From: Prochilodus magdalenae
Taxonomy: Eukaryota > Chordata > Actinopteri > Characiformes > Prochilodontidae
Length of the DNA stretch: 64,000 nucleotides
Direction: 5' to 3'
NCBI GenBank assembly: GCA_024036415.1
Contig: JAMWET010000579.1
Span: forward strand, 67,501-131,500
In this document: positions 25,427 through 38,240 of the stretch, piece after piece
Numbering within the stretch: position 1 is the first letter of the stretch
Layout of the letters: every line of letters begins with the position of its first letter
Notes under the pieces: generated by a model
What the model saw: only the letters and a program-made list of their open reading frames with translations
What the model was told of the DNA's origin: nothing
The model's database searches: none
Translations under genes and position numbers: made by a program

Positions 25427-25830
25427 CCATGATGCAGGATTACATGCACACACGCCTGTTACCACGACTGCCATTAATGCCATGTCACCGAGGCACCGTG
25501 GTCAGCACCAAGATGAACGGTATGGTGTCATGTGTCATACATCCAGAAGGTCTGGTGTCACTCCACCTCCACCCCTACCGCACCATCTGCGAGAACGGTG
25601 TGAGAATATTCAAGCTGCATGGAATGGATTATCACAGGACACCATTAGGAACCTCTACAACCTCATGCTGGCGTTAGCAAACATGGCGGCCTGATATCAT
25701 ACTGAGAGACACTACTTCTGTATGTGTAGCTCAATAAATATTCCCCATATCGGTTTTAATGTATAATCATTTATTATATCTGGTAACATTTATCTCCCTT
25801 CCCACACTTCCCTCTGGGTGCAACTTCTCT
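25427..25830 (+). mobile_element. Mariner-like family, 3' portion (copy C)
   Basis: Begins at 'gattacatgcacacacg', equivalent to the middle of copy B, and ends with 'ccctctgggtgcaacttctc', a decayed terminal repeat. The segments LPHHLRERCENIQAAWNGL and SQDTIRNLYNLM are the same C-terminal transposase blocks. The 5' terminus and helix-turn-helix are missing. Confidence 0.75.
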
Positions 25831-27269
25831 TTTGATGTCGAGTGTGTCACGTGTGCAAGTTCAACTAATCCAATAACAGTTGCTAGATCCACTCATTCTA
25901 AAAATACTTGCCTAGTCGCTGCAGTTTGACTCCTGTTTATGTGCAAATTCATGTCACAGTTGCCTGCCTTTTTCCCCGTCCCATGGATGTGTCACTGCGG
26001 TTCGGCACAGCTCCGGCATGTCAGTGCAGATCCTTTCAAAGGTGCGTAAGAGGGACCCGCTGTCACTCTCCTGTGGCACAGATCGTCTCTGGCATGTCAC
26101 TGCAGTGCCCTTAAACCTCCACCTGAGCCTCGGAAATCTCAGCAAGCCAGTCAAGAGACACTCAGTAGAGGCAGCGTACCCAACAGGATGCAAACACCTT
26201 TAGGAAAGAGCAGCTCCTGAGAGCGCGTTCCTGACCTTCATGAAAAACTGGGTGGGGTGGAGGGGGCATCTTTCACTCTGACAAGCGCATTTTGTGAGCG
26301 TGCGTAGGTATGTGTGTGTCGCGAGCCAAGACGTAATAGGAACACACAGCTGAGCGCACCGCAGGTGTAGATGACCCAGATCTCTCCTGAGGGTTTGAAT
26401 TGAAACGCAAGAAGATGGCTGGAGGATTTTTTGTACCAACCTCGTCTCAGAATTAATATACAAGCACGCTGCTCAAGCAAGCCTTGGGGGGAAACGTAGC
26501 CCCAGACGTGCCGAAACTGTTCGCGGGAAGGTCATAAACAAAATTTTGCCAGCCTCTTTGCATCTACTTTCACAAAATTACCAGGGCCTGGGCGATATCA
26601 ACAGTTCCTACTCTGTTTTAAGGAGCTATGAAATTCCAATTCAATAGAAATGTTATATTGTGACCAATCAAAATGACTAAACTGCCGTACTGACTATAAG
26701 ACTGACCGTTGTGGACTGTCAAACTTCATAAACTAAAACAGAGATGAGGTCGTGGGTTCAAACCTAGGACTAGGGCTACCTGGTTGTGTCCTTTGGCAAG
26801 GCATATAGCCCCATAACTACTCCAGGTAGTGCTGCTTTGCTGCAAAGGCAGCTCCCAGACTAGGCGTTGTTAGGCAGTTGACACTAAACCCATTTACATA
26901 GCCAATGAATGACATTACAGAAAATAATAACAGCGTTACTAATTGGAAATGTGCATTTACATAGTCATAGTTGATTAAGGAGAGACTGGTACATAGAACT
27001 GACATACTGTAAACCTCAGGGTGCGAAATACAGGGGGTCCTGGTTGGTCTGGAACCTCCTTAATAACCTTTTGGTCTCAAAACTAAGTGTATTATAACAT
27101 TATTCTATCAGCGTTTCACCACAATTCGTGAGCTTCTGTCTTTGGTATGCCTAACACTAGTCAGCGTCAGGGTGGTACTGTAGCATATTGGTTCACCCTG
27201 TTGGTCTTTCCTAGCCTAGCAAATGTAACTATACCTGGGACACCTCTTTACAATGTGTTTACAACATGA

Positions 27270-27337
27270 GCAATGTACAACTGATCAGGAAATCTCAAAA
27301 TGTGCCTAATTTGAATTTCCTTCTGGGAACAATAAAG

Positions 27338-27371
<34 letters not shown>
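27270..27371 (+). mobile_element. LINE-type 3' tail with (TATC)n
   Basis: 'ttccttctgggaacaataaag' runs into seven TATC repeats (27341-27371). Many teleost LINE/SINE tails end this way; the body was not recognised. Confidence 0.45.
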
Positions 27372-27372
<1 letters not shown>

Positions 27373-29394
27373 GTAATTGATGAAAAGAGGGAACTGCTAC
27401 TCAATGCCCAAACTGACGACCAAAAGGGAGATCTCGAAGAATGTGTGCAATAGCACTTTACCAAACTAGAAAAGAGCCAAACATGTAGTTGCTGTTAAAG
27501 CTAGCATCCATGCCACTATGACAAATGAGTCAGCAGTCAGTAACTGTTGCAGTAGCCAGCCAGCATAGGAACTCTCAGATCCCAAGGGGTGTTTTGTACA
27601 CTAGTGAACCTTAAACACTGGTGTCCATCCTTCAAATACAAACCCACACATGCAAAAGAAGGCTGTAAAGCCATTACACCACAGTACTGGCTCATTAATA
27701 TTTTCGTCCCTATAACTCACATACAATGCCAAAGGAGCGACGGCAATGAAACTAGGACTATATGGAGATATCCGGGCTGGACTTTCCATACCCCTTCTAG
27801 GGAACATACCTTTAATGGGCAAGTCTGATGTTCATCTTCCAACAAGGCAGAGGTTGGCCTCCTTAAAACCTCCCACCTTAAACGCTACAGTTGGACAAGC
27901 ACCAGAATGTAACTGTGGCACCATTAAAAAGAAATGTCCAGCCATCCCTATATATTCTGCTCTTCTGGAGCTCAAATATATGGGTTTGAAACATCATCCA
28001 AGTCTACACATTTGTCCAATGCTGAGATTTTGATCTGTTAGCTTAGCAGTCAGACTAGCGAAAGTGTTCAAAACCCAAAACACCAGCGTTTCATTGAAAG
28101 CTGTCAACTGATATTTTGATTGGGACCCAATAATCACACACGGCCACGTCGAGAGCACAGCCTTACAGACTTCAGAGGGATGCATAGGAGAACAGTTAAA
28201 ATGGTAATGAGACATTTCATCATGGCCAATACTGGCTCTACATCTACAGCCTGTCATTGTGTCAATCCTACAAAGCCAATGTATGACTGGCAGGCGTGAT
28301 ACAGCAATGCTGGCGTTTCCCCACCAAACTGAAGGTGACTACTGCATATTATTTACCATATACTATGTTGGATGGAGGTGGTGCTGTCTTCTCAACTGCA
28401 CAGCAAGTCTTCTAAGACAAAAGCTGCTTTTCGGTGGGCAGGATTTGGACAGCATGGCCTTGGTGAGGGGTCTCCACATAGTGAGGGAACTGTAGATTCT
28501 TTCAAAGCTTCAGAAGCAACACCGTTTTCCACTAAGAGCTTGTGCAATAGCTTTTCCGGATTAGCACTTAACACGTAGGCTACAACTCTGTGACAATAAC
28601 AACAAGCTGTGGATACAGCAGGGGAAAAGCATTAGCTTCCAGTGTAAGACCTCTCAAAAATAGAGGTTATAATTAAACCTAACGCCACATCATACAGCAC
28701 TAAAGATGGATGCACGCTCTCCCACTGGAGATGAATATTTAATAAGCATTAATACTTCAGCCTTGATAATTAAGGGCTCTCTGCGTGTTTATTTCATGAG
28801 AGACAATCGCACGGCTAATAAAGCTCTACCGCGTACTCGGCCTTTATGATCTTGTCAGTCCTCGCAAGTTATTGTGTACAGACCACCTTCAAAAAACCCA
28901 CCAGGTCTATTTTCCCAGCACCTCGCTAAATGTACGACTACAGCATTACAATGTGAAGGCGCAGGAGAAGTCCTTTTAATCTGCAATGATGCAGACTGAC
29001 ACAACAAAAGTCTCTACTGAAAACCTCAAAGGTCAACACTGTCTTCTGCTATTCCGTCAACAGGAACTAGTTTGAGCAATGGCAGGAGTTCAGTGTGGCT
29101 GGGTTCAAACACAGGTCTATAAACGCTACAGAATGTACCACCCAGCGTATTTCATAAAAACACCATAATAACAAATGAAGACTTGAGTAATTACAGTGTA
29201 ATAACAGCTAAACGAAAAATAGTGTCTAAATAAATATGCATAAATAAACACACCCAAAACTACTACTACTAATAACAAACATTTCCATTTAAAAATACTG
29301 ATATTAAATTGATTAGTAAATAATATGATAAATATGACTACTACTTCCACTTTTAACTAATATTTCTGCTACCGTATCTAGTAATACTGGCACT

Positions 29395-29540
29395 ATTACT
29401 ATTACTGCCATTAATGTTACTACCACTGTTACTGCATTTATCTAACAATGTTCATACTACTACCACTACTACTACTGCTTCTATGACTACTTCTACTGCT
29501 GCTACTACTACTACTACTACTGCTGCTACTACTACTACTG

Positions 29541-29580
<40 letters not shown>

Positions 29581-30207
29581 AACTACCACCACTACTACTA
29601 CTACTACTATTACAACTACAACTATCACCTCTATTACTACCACTACTACTACTACTATTACTGCCATTAATGTTACTACCACTGTTACTGCATTTATCTA
29701 ACATTGCTACAGCAACAGCCTGTTCATACTACTACCACTACTACTACTATTACTACTACTACTACAACTACCACCACTACTACTACTACTATTACTACTA
29801 CAACTACAACTATCACCTCTATTACTACTACTACTATTACTACTACTACTGCTGCTACTACTACTACTATTACTGCTACTACTACTACTACTACAACTAC
29901 CACCACTACTACTACTACTATTACTACTACAACTATCACCTCTATTACTACTACTACTACTATTACTGCCATTAATGTTACTACCACTGTTACTGCATTT
30001 ATCTAACATTGCTACAGCAACAGCCTGTTCATACTACTACCACTACTACTACTATTACTACTACTACTACAACTACCACTAATACCACTACTACTACTAT
30101 TACTACTACAACTATCACCTCTATTACTACTACTACTATTACTACCATTAATGTTACTACCACTGTAACTGCATTTATCTAACATTGCTACAGCAACAGC
30201 CTGTTCA

Positions 30208-30245
<38 letters not shown>

Positions 30246-30810
30246 TTACCACTAATACCACTAATACCACTACTACTACTATTACTACTACCACTAATAC
30301 CACTACTGCTACTACTACTACTACAAATACCACTTCTATTACTACTACTACTACTAGCATTACTACTACTACTACTACTACAACTTCTACTACAACTACC
30401 ACCTCTATTACTATTGCTACCATCACCACTACTACTACTAGCATTACTACTACTACTATTACTACTACTACTACTACAACAACAACAACTTCTACTACAA
30501 CTACCACCTCTATTACTACTACTACTACTACTACTATCACCACCACCATCACTACTATTACTACCACTTTTACTCCCACCACTACTACTACTACTACTTG
30601 TACTACAACTACCACCACTACTGCTATATCCACTACAACTACCACCTCTATTACTACTACTACTATCACCACCACCATCACTACTACTATTACTACCACT
30701 TTTACTCCCACCACTACTAGCACCACTACTACTACTACTACTTGTACTACAACTACCACCACTACTGCTATATCCACTACAACTACCACCTCTATTACTA
30801 CAACCTCTTC
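29395..30810. repeat. Trinucleotide (ACT/TAC)n island with higher-order repeat
   Basis: About 1.4 kb dominated by act/tac/acc trinucleotides. Four nearly identical non-trinucleotide blocks, 'attaatgttactaccactg', then 'ttactgcatttatctaac', occur near 29411, 29669, 29969 and 30149. The last three continue into attgctacagcaacagcctg and ttcatactactac. The island is therefore a tandem array of roughly 180-300-bp superunits. All long frames here (poly-Thr, poly-Ser, poly-Val, poly-Tyr) are artefacts. Confidence 0.95.
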
Positions 30811-31641
30811 TATAACTGGCACTGACATTTCTCCTACCCCCAACTCCCCCACCCCACTGTGTCTTTGTCTTTTTCAACTATGTCTTTTTCAAGCACTGCT
30901 CTGCACTCATTACTTAATACAGGCTTACTGCTTTTCATTTTGCACTACTGTTTGTGCTGGCACTGTCATACCCACTTTAATCTTACATCATAATTCCGCT
31001 AGCGCACGTCACTTTATCGCCCTTATTGTCCTCATTGTCTTACTGTCTCATTATGTTCATCTGAGAGCCCTTTTTTCTATTTTATCCTATGTCTGGCCTT
31101 CGTCTATTTATGTTTGCTGGCTAATATATTCAATACACTCTTGTTCTTGTTTTAGTTGCAATCTATTTATCGTTAAATGTTTATGTGCTGCAACTGGGAT
31201 CAGAGTAACACTATATCAATTCTCTGTATGTCTTGTACATATTGAAGTACTGACTATAAAACTACTTGACATTAACAACAGTTTCCACTATAACCCCTGT
31301 TGCTGTCATTATTATTCATTTGTATTGCATGTAATCCTACTACTACTATTACCGCCACTGATTGGTACTTCTAACAGTTACTGCTACCTACTACTTCTGA
31401 TTTTGCTACAGTTATTACTATTGTTGTTGTTACTGATATTACAAGCTGCTAATAAGTTCTACTAGTACTACCACTACTACTACTGCTTTTACTACTGTAA
31501 CTACTTACTCTTCTGCTAATAATACTATGGCTAATATAACTTTTCTCTATTATCACTAAAGCTGCTCCTGCTACAGCTGCTATTAATACTACTTCTGCTG
31601 TTTCTATTAAAACAGGTAGTGCTCTATCAGAAAAGTGTGTG

Positions 31642-31643
<2 letters not shown>

Positions 31644-31697
<54 letters not shown>

Positions 31698-31722
31698 CAG
31701 ATAGATAGACAGATAGATAGAA
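31644..31722. repeat. (GATA)n microsatellite
   Basis: About 19 tetranucleotide units with two GACA interruptions. Confidence 0.97.
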
Positions 31723-32675
31723 GCAATACAGAAAAACTTTAAGAATAGTTTATAAACTCTTTGCCTCACTGCTTCATTAGCAAAAGCATGTTTCCACACC
31801 AGTGCTGATTAACTGCGGTGATATGGTCCACCAACTAAAAAATCTGTCAGGATTGGTGATTATTGTTTTGCCGTGGTGGACAGCTGCAGTACTGGGCAGC
31901 TGCTACAGATGTTTCTAAAATATGCCTGTTGGAGATGTTTATCCAAACAGATCTTCTTCATCTAGGAAACGTTTTAGGGACCTGCTGCAACACAAATTGA
32001 TGAATCCAGGTCTTCTAAACATGGATTTCTGATTAACTTTCAATGTTCTGATGTTGAGACAGAAGTAGTATATATACTGTATGTACAGCCATTGCTAATA
32101 GGTCTATTGTTTTGAGACCATACTGGGTGTGTACCACCAAATTGCGGAGTCATAACACCTAACATATTACATACATGCTACACTCTCAGCTAGATAGCCA
32201 TATAGAATACACATACGTACATTAGGTTTTGAAGTCAAGAACAGATTTTCTGGTCAACTGCTACAAGCAACTTAAGAGTCCTATAACATAATACATAATA
32301 AATAATACTGGACTATATGCATCCTGAGATCCTGCACATGCACATATTCGCTTATCCATCTCATTTGGGCTCTTATTGTATCTCCAATAATTTTCTTATT
32401 TTATATTTTCCATTTAAAATGTGTTAAATAAGCCATATCCTACATTTTATTACATTATATCACTCGCCACTAAACATAATCTGTCTTAATTCACTTTTAC
32501 GTGACCATTTTCCAACATCTTGCTTTCCCCTGGAATTAAAAAGGCTGCTTTAGTTGCTGAGCTTTTAGATCAGATGTATGTTAAATCTATGTTCTGCTTA
32601 GTTGCCCTCATTCTAAAGGCTCACCCTTATCGTCCAGGCTGAATTTAGAGGCACAAAGCTGCTGCAGGCTAAGTA

Positions 32676-32901
32676 ATCATCGCTGTCTAAAGAAAAATAT
32701 GTATCTTCGTTTTTGTTGATTTCTACTTTAAGGCATCGTTTGAACACAGCAGCTGCTGTTTACACTGTGTGAAAAATCCGTGATGAATGGACCAACAGAA
32801 ACGGCCCAACACTGCTTGGGAAAAAGTCCACTGACTTACGTTAAAGTTAAATGAGGTTTTTAATCATTTTGGAGATAATTGTCTTTGGACGGTGACGATA
32901 T
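32676..32901. mobile_element. MITE family M, copy 2
   Basis: Left end 'atcatcgctgtctaaag', right end 'ctttggacggtgacgatat'. The interior keeps 'gatgaatggaccaacagaaa', also present in copy 1 (gatgaatggaccaactgaaa). Shorter by an internal deletion before the right arm. Confidence 0.75.
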
Positions 32902-33203
32902 GTGCTTTGAATCCTCAAAATCTGTACAAAAGAGAGCAAAAACTGGCTGTCTTTGTAAAGCCTATGTTAATAACATAGCCTATGTTTTAGATCCATTTAT
33001 AAGGTATTGTATGGCACTTAGAATGTGAATTATAAATGTGTATAATTGCTACATGTTTTAATACAATTATAATTACATGCTTAACATTTTATAAAGCAAG
33101 TGTATGGTTTTTTAACATGTATTTTTTTGTATATATTACTAAATATATATATACACAGTATGACATATGACATGTATATTATATATTACATGTCATATAT
33201 ATA

Positions 33204-33707
33204 CAGTGGGGAAAATAAGTATTTGAACACCCTGCGACTTTGCAAGTTCTTCCACTTAGAAATCATAGAGGTGTCTGAAATTTTCATTTTAGGTGCATGT
33301 CCAATGTGAGAGACATATGATTTATGATGTATGATTTTTTAATAAGTTATTTGTGTGTTACTGCTGTAAATGAGTATTTGAACACCTGCCAATCAGCAAA
33401 AATTCTGGCCCTCAAAGACCTGTTAGTCCGCCTCTAAAAACTCCACCTCCACTCCACTTATTATTCTAAATTAGAAGACACCTGTCCACCCCACACAATC
33501 AGTAAGACTCCAACTACTAACATGGCTAAGACCAAAAAGCTGTCCAAAGACACTAGAGACACCATTGTTGACCTCCACAAGGCTGGAAAGGGCTATGGGG
33601 CAATTGCCAAGCAGCTTGGTGAAAAAAGATCAACTGCTGGAGCAATTATTAGAAAATGGAAGAAGCTAAACATGACTGTCCATCTCCCTTGGCCTGGGGC
33701 TCTATAA
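33204..33707 (+). pseudogene. Tc1-like transposon, 5' part with transposase N-terminus
   Basis: The terminal repeat cagtggggaaaataagtatt follows TA, and a second internal 'gagtatttgaacacctgcc' sits near 33371, as in elements with direct repeats in their ends. The frame at 33522-33707 gives [20 protein letters not shown], then [20 protein letters not shown], the helix-turn-helix DNA-binding domain of a Tc1 transposase. It diverges after NMTVHLP where the second helix-turn-helix and DDE domain should follow; the 3' two thirds are absent. Confidence 0.88.
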
Positions 33708-33839
33708 CACTTTATATGTATGCTTTATGACATATAACATTATAATATCTGCAGAAATGATGTAGTCTGATGCATGCTGCATAATGGCTTATCTTTATGA
33801 ATAAAGCATTCATGAAAAGAGTTGCCAGTGTAACTTGTT

Positions 33840-34170
33840 TTGGTCCACTCATCAGTAACACATGGTAGACACACTGTTTAAACACTCCAGCAGCACTGCT
33901 GTGTCTGAATCACTCGTACCAGCATGACGCACCACGACCACGTCAGTCTCACTGCAGTGCTGAGAATGATCCACCACCAAGATAATACCTACTTGGTCCT
34001 GTGGGGTTCCTGACCATTGAAGAACAGGGTAATAAAGTAAGCGGCGTATCAGATGAACTACAGTCTGTAACTGTAGAACTACAGAGCGCTCCCGTATGGT
34101 AAGTGGAGCTGATGCAATGAACAATGAGTGTAGATACAAGACTACTAAGGGATTGTACAGACTGGGCAAT
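33840..34170 (+). repeat. Dispersed repeat R4, copy 2
   Basis: The fullest copy. It begins tggtccactcatcagtaaca and carries the shared block 'gctgagaatgatccaccacc', 'ctacagtctgtaactgtaga', 'tatggtaagtggagctgatg' and 'acaatgagtgtagatacaag'. See copies at 6852 and 55860. Confidence 0.65.
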
Positions 34171-34503
34171 GAAAGGTACTTATATAAATGGAATGCAGTA
34201 GTATATAAAAGTCGGTCCTACTTTTCTGTTCTTATTTCAAACAGGTTAAACTGCCAAAAAAAAAAAACAGGGGAGAAAAGGTTCTGTATTTTTACTTTGC
34301 TTAACATTCACCTAAAAAACAGGGACACGTCCGATGGGACCGTATTAGCAGGAGACATAAAAGTCGGTCTACATGGTTTAGCCATTCTCTAGTGGGCATA
34401 CAAATAAAGAAAGACTATTATGTAACGGTGGGGGGTGAACACCCTGAAAGAAAAGGCACACAGTTGAGACACACATTATTATGACCACCAGCCAATATCC
34501 AGG

Positions 34504-34703
34504 TTAACCGCCCTGTGCAGCACGGACAGCAGCAAGACAGGCTGGGAGTGATTCAAAATCCTGGTTGGTTGTCCCAGATATTTGGAGCCATGCTGACTGC
34601 AGTGCATCCCACAGCTGCTGGAGGGGGGTGTAGGGGAGACTCCATAGAGCGAAAAGGATCGAGGTGGTCCCACAGATTCTCAGTTGGGTTCAAGTCTGGG
34701 GAA
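34504..34703 (-). pseudogene. Tc1/mariner transposase C-terminal remnant
   Basis: On the minus strand SPDLNPTENLWDHL is the block around the last acidic residue of the DDE/D transposase (E in NPTENLWD). After a frameshift it continues LQQLWDALQSAWLQI, then SGTTNQDFESLPACLAAVRA, and stops at 34504-34506. No N-terminal part is attached; the frame is broken at least once. This family differs from the 13.3- and 58-kb elements. Confidence 0.75.
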
Positions 34704-34817
34704 TAAGGAGGCCAGGGTAGTACTGATCATGCATGTCGTATTGTCTTGCTGGAAGACAATCAGCATATATGGGTGTACATAAGCAAGAACGGATTCATAC
34801 AGTGAGTGTGATACATG

Positions 34818-35032
34818 GTGGTTTGTGTAGCTCAGCGGATAACACCACTGCCCGCCAGAGAACCACTACATGTGGTAGACTGGGGTTTGAATCCCAGTCT
34901 GGGTGACTATGCTGTGCTACACCAATAAGAGTCCTTGGGCAAGACTCCTAACACTACACTGGCCTCCCTGTAATATGATTAACCTTGTAAGTCGCTCTGG
35001 ATAAGAGCGTCAGCTAAATGCCATAAATGTAA
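34818..35032 (+). mobile_element. tRNA-derived SINE, copy S2
   Basis: A-box TAGCTCAGCGG at 34828-34838, B-box GGTTTGAATCC at 34884-34894, then 'caataagagtccttgggcaa' and the tail 'aagtcgctctggataagagc'. Full length. It is transcribed antisense to nrxn1 if its internal pol III promoter is alive. Confidence 0.88.
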
Positions 35033-35582
35033 GTGCCTTCCACATGGATGTGTGGGCCCAGAGAAGGCCACGTAACCTTGACTTTCTTCATGAGCTATGC
35101 ACTGCCACCACCCAAAGTAGGAATCAGTCATAATAATGTGCCTCGACTGTGTAAATTGTGAGAGCATAAGCTGATAATACAAGCATAATACAAGCATTTC
35201 CTGCTTGTATTTCCATAATACAAGCATTTCCTGGTCAAAAAGAAAGGTGGGATAGGACCTTCAGAAATCTGAGGTTTGATGCCCTGCTCCAGGCCTAAAC
35301 ACAGAAGATAAGGTCGTTTGATGATCATGAGAGCCTACAAGTCTTAAAAATCAAATGAGAAAAATCTCATTTACACCATTTTGTCTTTACCCCAGGTGTA
35401 GCCACCCCACCAAAATCTGTTGCTTGCTTGTTTTCTGTTTGCTATATAATATACAGCACACCAGGTTGGGCCAAAATCCCCAACCCCAAGACTATTTCAG
35501 ACTACTAAAGGAATTAACACAGCTTGAAGTAAATACGGAATCATTTAGACATGCAGTTTGCACATTGTTCCCTGCTCTAAGC

Positions 35583-35759
35583 CAATGGTTCCCAGACCTT
35601 GTCCGGGTGGAACCCCAGTCCTTGGTTTTCCTGCCAAAACACACCCACTTCAACTCAGTAAGGGCTTGTTAATTAGCAGATTAGTTGCATCAGGTGTGTT
35701 GGGAGCAGAGCTAATGTGGAGGGTTGCATGTCCTCCAGGACCAGGCTTGGGAACCCCTG
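35583..35759. mobile_element. hAT-like MITE (177 bp) with 8-bp target duplication
   Basis: Ends caatggttccca and tgggaacccctg form an imperfect inverted repeat of the CAGTGGTT type. The element is flanked by a perfect direct repeat CTCTAAGC at 35575-35582 and 35760-35767, the 8-bp target duplication expected of hAT transposition. No coding capacity. Confidence 0.85.
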
Positions 35760-36320
35760 CTCTAAGCTTCCACTACCTGTTAGCTACGTCAGCTTTGTAG
35801 CTTCAGGGCAAGACTAAAGAAGCAAACTTCTGGCATCAGACATCCTTCACTGAACGGCTACATCTGGGATGCGTGAATCTTATTATTCTTAGTAATAAGC
35901 TACAGAAATTGAAATTGCCCTCATTCCATAACTTGGATATTGAGATGCTTTCTATTTCGACCTTCTTCCTCCTGAGTAAACAAAACCCAGGCTCATGACT
36001 CTGATCGAGCACCAATTTTCCATCTACACGTTCCATCAGCGTTTAAATTCTGCTATGAAAACCATACGAAGCCTACCAGGCGAAAACAAATAGCCATTTG
36101 ACAAGAATCTCTTGGCACAGGCAGAGGAGGGATTCTATCTGGAGGGAAGGGGGAAAAAAAAGGGACGGGCAGACCACTGCAATTCTTTAGTCACAGAGCC
36201 TGAGTGCACAGCAGATACTGCCAATAAAATGCAATCAATATAGGGAGTCAAGACAAAGGGCACCTTTTAGAGGCCAGGGAGATTGGACGGCGCTCCAAGC
36301 TCTGTGTTTCATGCAGCCAG

Positions 36321-36322
36321 AC

Positions 36323-36361
<39 letters not shown>
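36321..36361. repeat. (GA)n microsatellite
   Basis: About 20 GA dinucleotides with one GAAA interruption. Confidence 0.9.
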
Positions 36362-36944
36362 CAGCAACACCTAACTCATTTTTCACCTGGCCTGGAGAAC
36401 TGACAACTAGGCTATTACTGCAACAGCGTTTCATCATCAAAACAGAAGAGCTCTGCGCAGGGGGAGCCGCGAGAGTGCAGACATGCAGGGGGTGGGGAGG
36501 GAGGTGGTGTGGCATAAAGCGTGACCATGGGCCACTCGTGATCAATCAGGGGCCACAGTGTCAAAGACCTGCCCATGGCTTACGTGCCTTCAGCATTGGG
36601 TTCCAGTCTTCCAGACTGGCTGCAACACAAAGTCCTTCCAAAGGAATGGGAATCCCACACCGCCCCGCAAAATGAATGATTGTCTATTGAAGTTAAGGCT
36701 AGAATATTCCCAGAAGTGTGCCAGGCTTCAAGCAGGGGTCGCCTTGTCTAAAAGACCTGGCCATTGCTTAAGTCTTATCGGCTGTGGCTTCCAGCCTGGA
36801 AGAAACACAAAGCCATGTGACATTACCTAGTTGAGAACATCATTCTATATACAGTAATGTGAGACCACTAAATGGCAATGGGAAATATGATTGACGTGTG
36901 TAAAAAACAATGTCCCTCAAACAAAGATTAAGAGGTATATGCAT

Positions 36945-37390
36945 ATTTCTCCCTCTACACTGCAGTAGATCATCACACGATTCAAGGACTCAAGAGGAAT
37001 TTCAGTGCGTAAATGGTGCAGACCTGAGCTGAACACCCATGACCTCCAATCCCTCAGACAGCACTGAATCAAGAACCATCGTTCAAAAGTATCTGATAAA
37101 ACCTCATGGGTAAAAGGTTGCTTTGGCATACCTTTATCAAGCTCTACAATACAGTTATATTCACAAATGCCACTTATAACTTCACTGTCCGAAACAGATG
37201 TCAAATGTTAGCCATAAGAGCACCGTCAACTTCTCTGGGTTCAGAGGATCTGGGTCCCATGACACCATCACACAGTGGAAGCATGTACTGTGGTCAGACA
37301 ATTTTTTTTTATTTTTGCGTTTTCAATACGGGCCCAACTGTTCTGGATTTGGTATGTGCAGATGTAAAAAGAATGTAGAGATTTACTGAA
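36945..37390 (+). pseudogene. Tc1-like transposase remnant, frame-shifted
   Basis: Segments in successive frames match a fish Tc1-like transposase: ITRFKDSRGISVRKW, ELNTHDLQSLRQH with IKNHRSKVSDKTSWV, FGIPLSSSTIQLYSQM, and RQLLWVQRIWVP / HHTVEACTVVRQF around the first catalytic-domain region (WSDES normally follows; here an A/T tract replaces it). Many stops. No termini located. Confidence 0.7.
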
Positions 37391-37837
37391 TCAGGGGGGG
37401 TGGATTGCTAACACGCTACTGGCCTTGGATTCCTAGGCTCCAGCCTGGCAGGGGTGTTGTGCAAGCACATGCAAGCTTCTCCGATCTGGGTGCAAGGGTT
37501 GTGGTTCCTTGGAGCCATCAATCAAAAAGTAGGATCATGCCTGATGGAGCTCAGACTTTGCCAATATTTTGGATTGGCTTTGACTGAATCTGAAGCAAAG
37601 GTTGCACCACCTGCAGGGCACCATTTCCTGGCTACCTGGACAATTACACTATACCAAAAATGGTTCTTTAGAGCATCTGATATAAATGAAACTTGAAATT
37701 GTATCATATCACATTGTATCATATTGTGTATATATATTTTTGTGTATATATATTGTGTATATATATTTGATCTCTATACCTCGTTATAGTTATATTTCTT
37801 TGCTTATATCCATATACACTGACCATCAAGGGTTAAA

Positions 37838-37906
37838 AATAGTTGCACCCAGTTGGAATCAACCAACAAGAATGATAGATATATACACTGATAGGTAGAT
37901 AGACCT

Positions 37907-37950
<44 letters not shown>

Positions 37951-38240
37951 TCACGTATTGCAGCAGTCCAATTACAGTAAAGAACAATAATACAATATTG
38001 TTACAATATTGTGTGTAGGACTGATGTAAGTGAGAGTGGGCCTCATCACTGTGGTCAGCACCAACAAGAATGGTTTGTTGCTGATGCTGCACTGAGAGAC
38101 ACTACTTCTGTATGTGTAGCTCAATAGATATTCCCCATATCAGCCTAAGTCATCATCATTTAGTGTTCCTGGTAACCTTTATCTTCCTTCCCAACAGCAC
38201 TGCACTCCCACACTTCCTTCTAAGTGCAACTCATCTTTTG
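37838..38240 (+). mobile_element. Mariner-like family (copy D), interior replaced by GATA repeat
   Basis: The left end 'aatagttgcacccagttgg' is followed by 'aatcaaccaacaagaatga', and then a (GATA)n tract (37907-37950) where the transposase should be. It resumes at 'tgtggtcagcacc' and ends 'cacttccttctaagtgcaac'. Most of the coding region is gone. Confidence 0.75.

Noticed and set aside
29414..31465. Poly-Thr, poly-Ser, poly-Val, poly-Tyr and a 426-residue frame
   Set aside because: Trinucleotide repeat translations; the 426-residue frame only runs on by chance into unique intron sequence with no domain.
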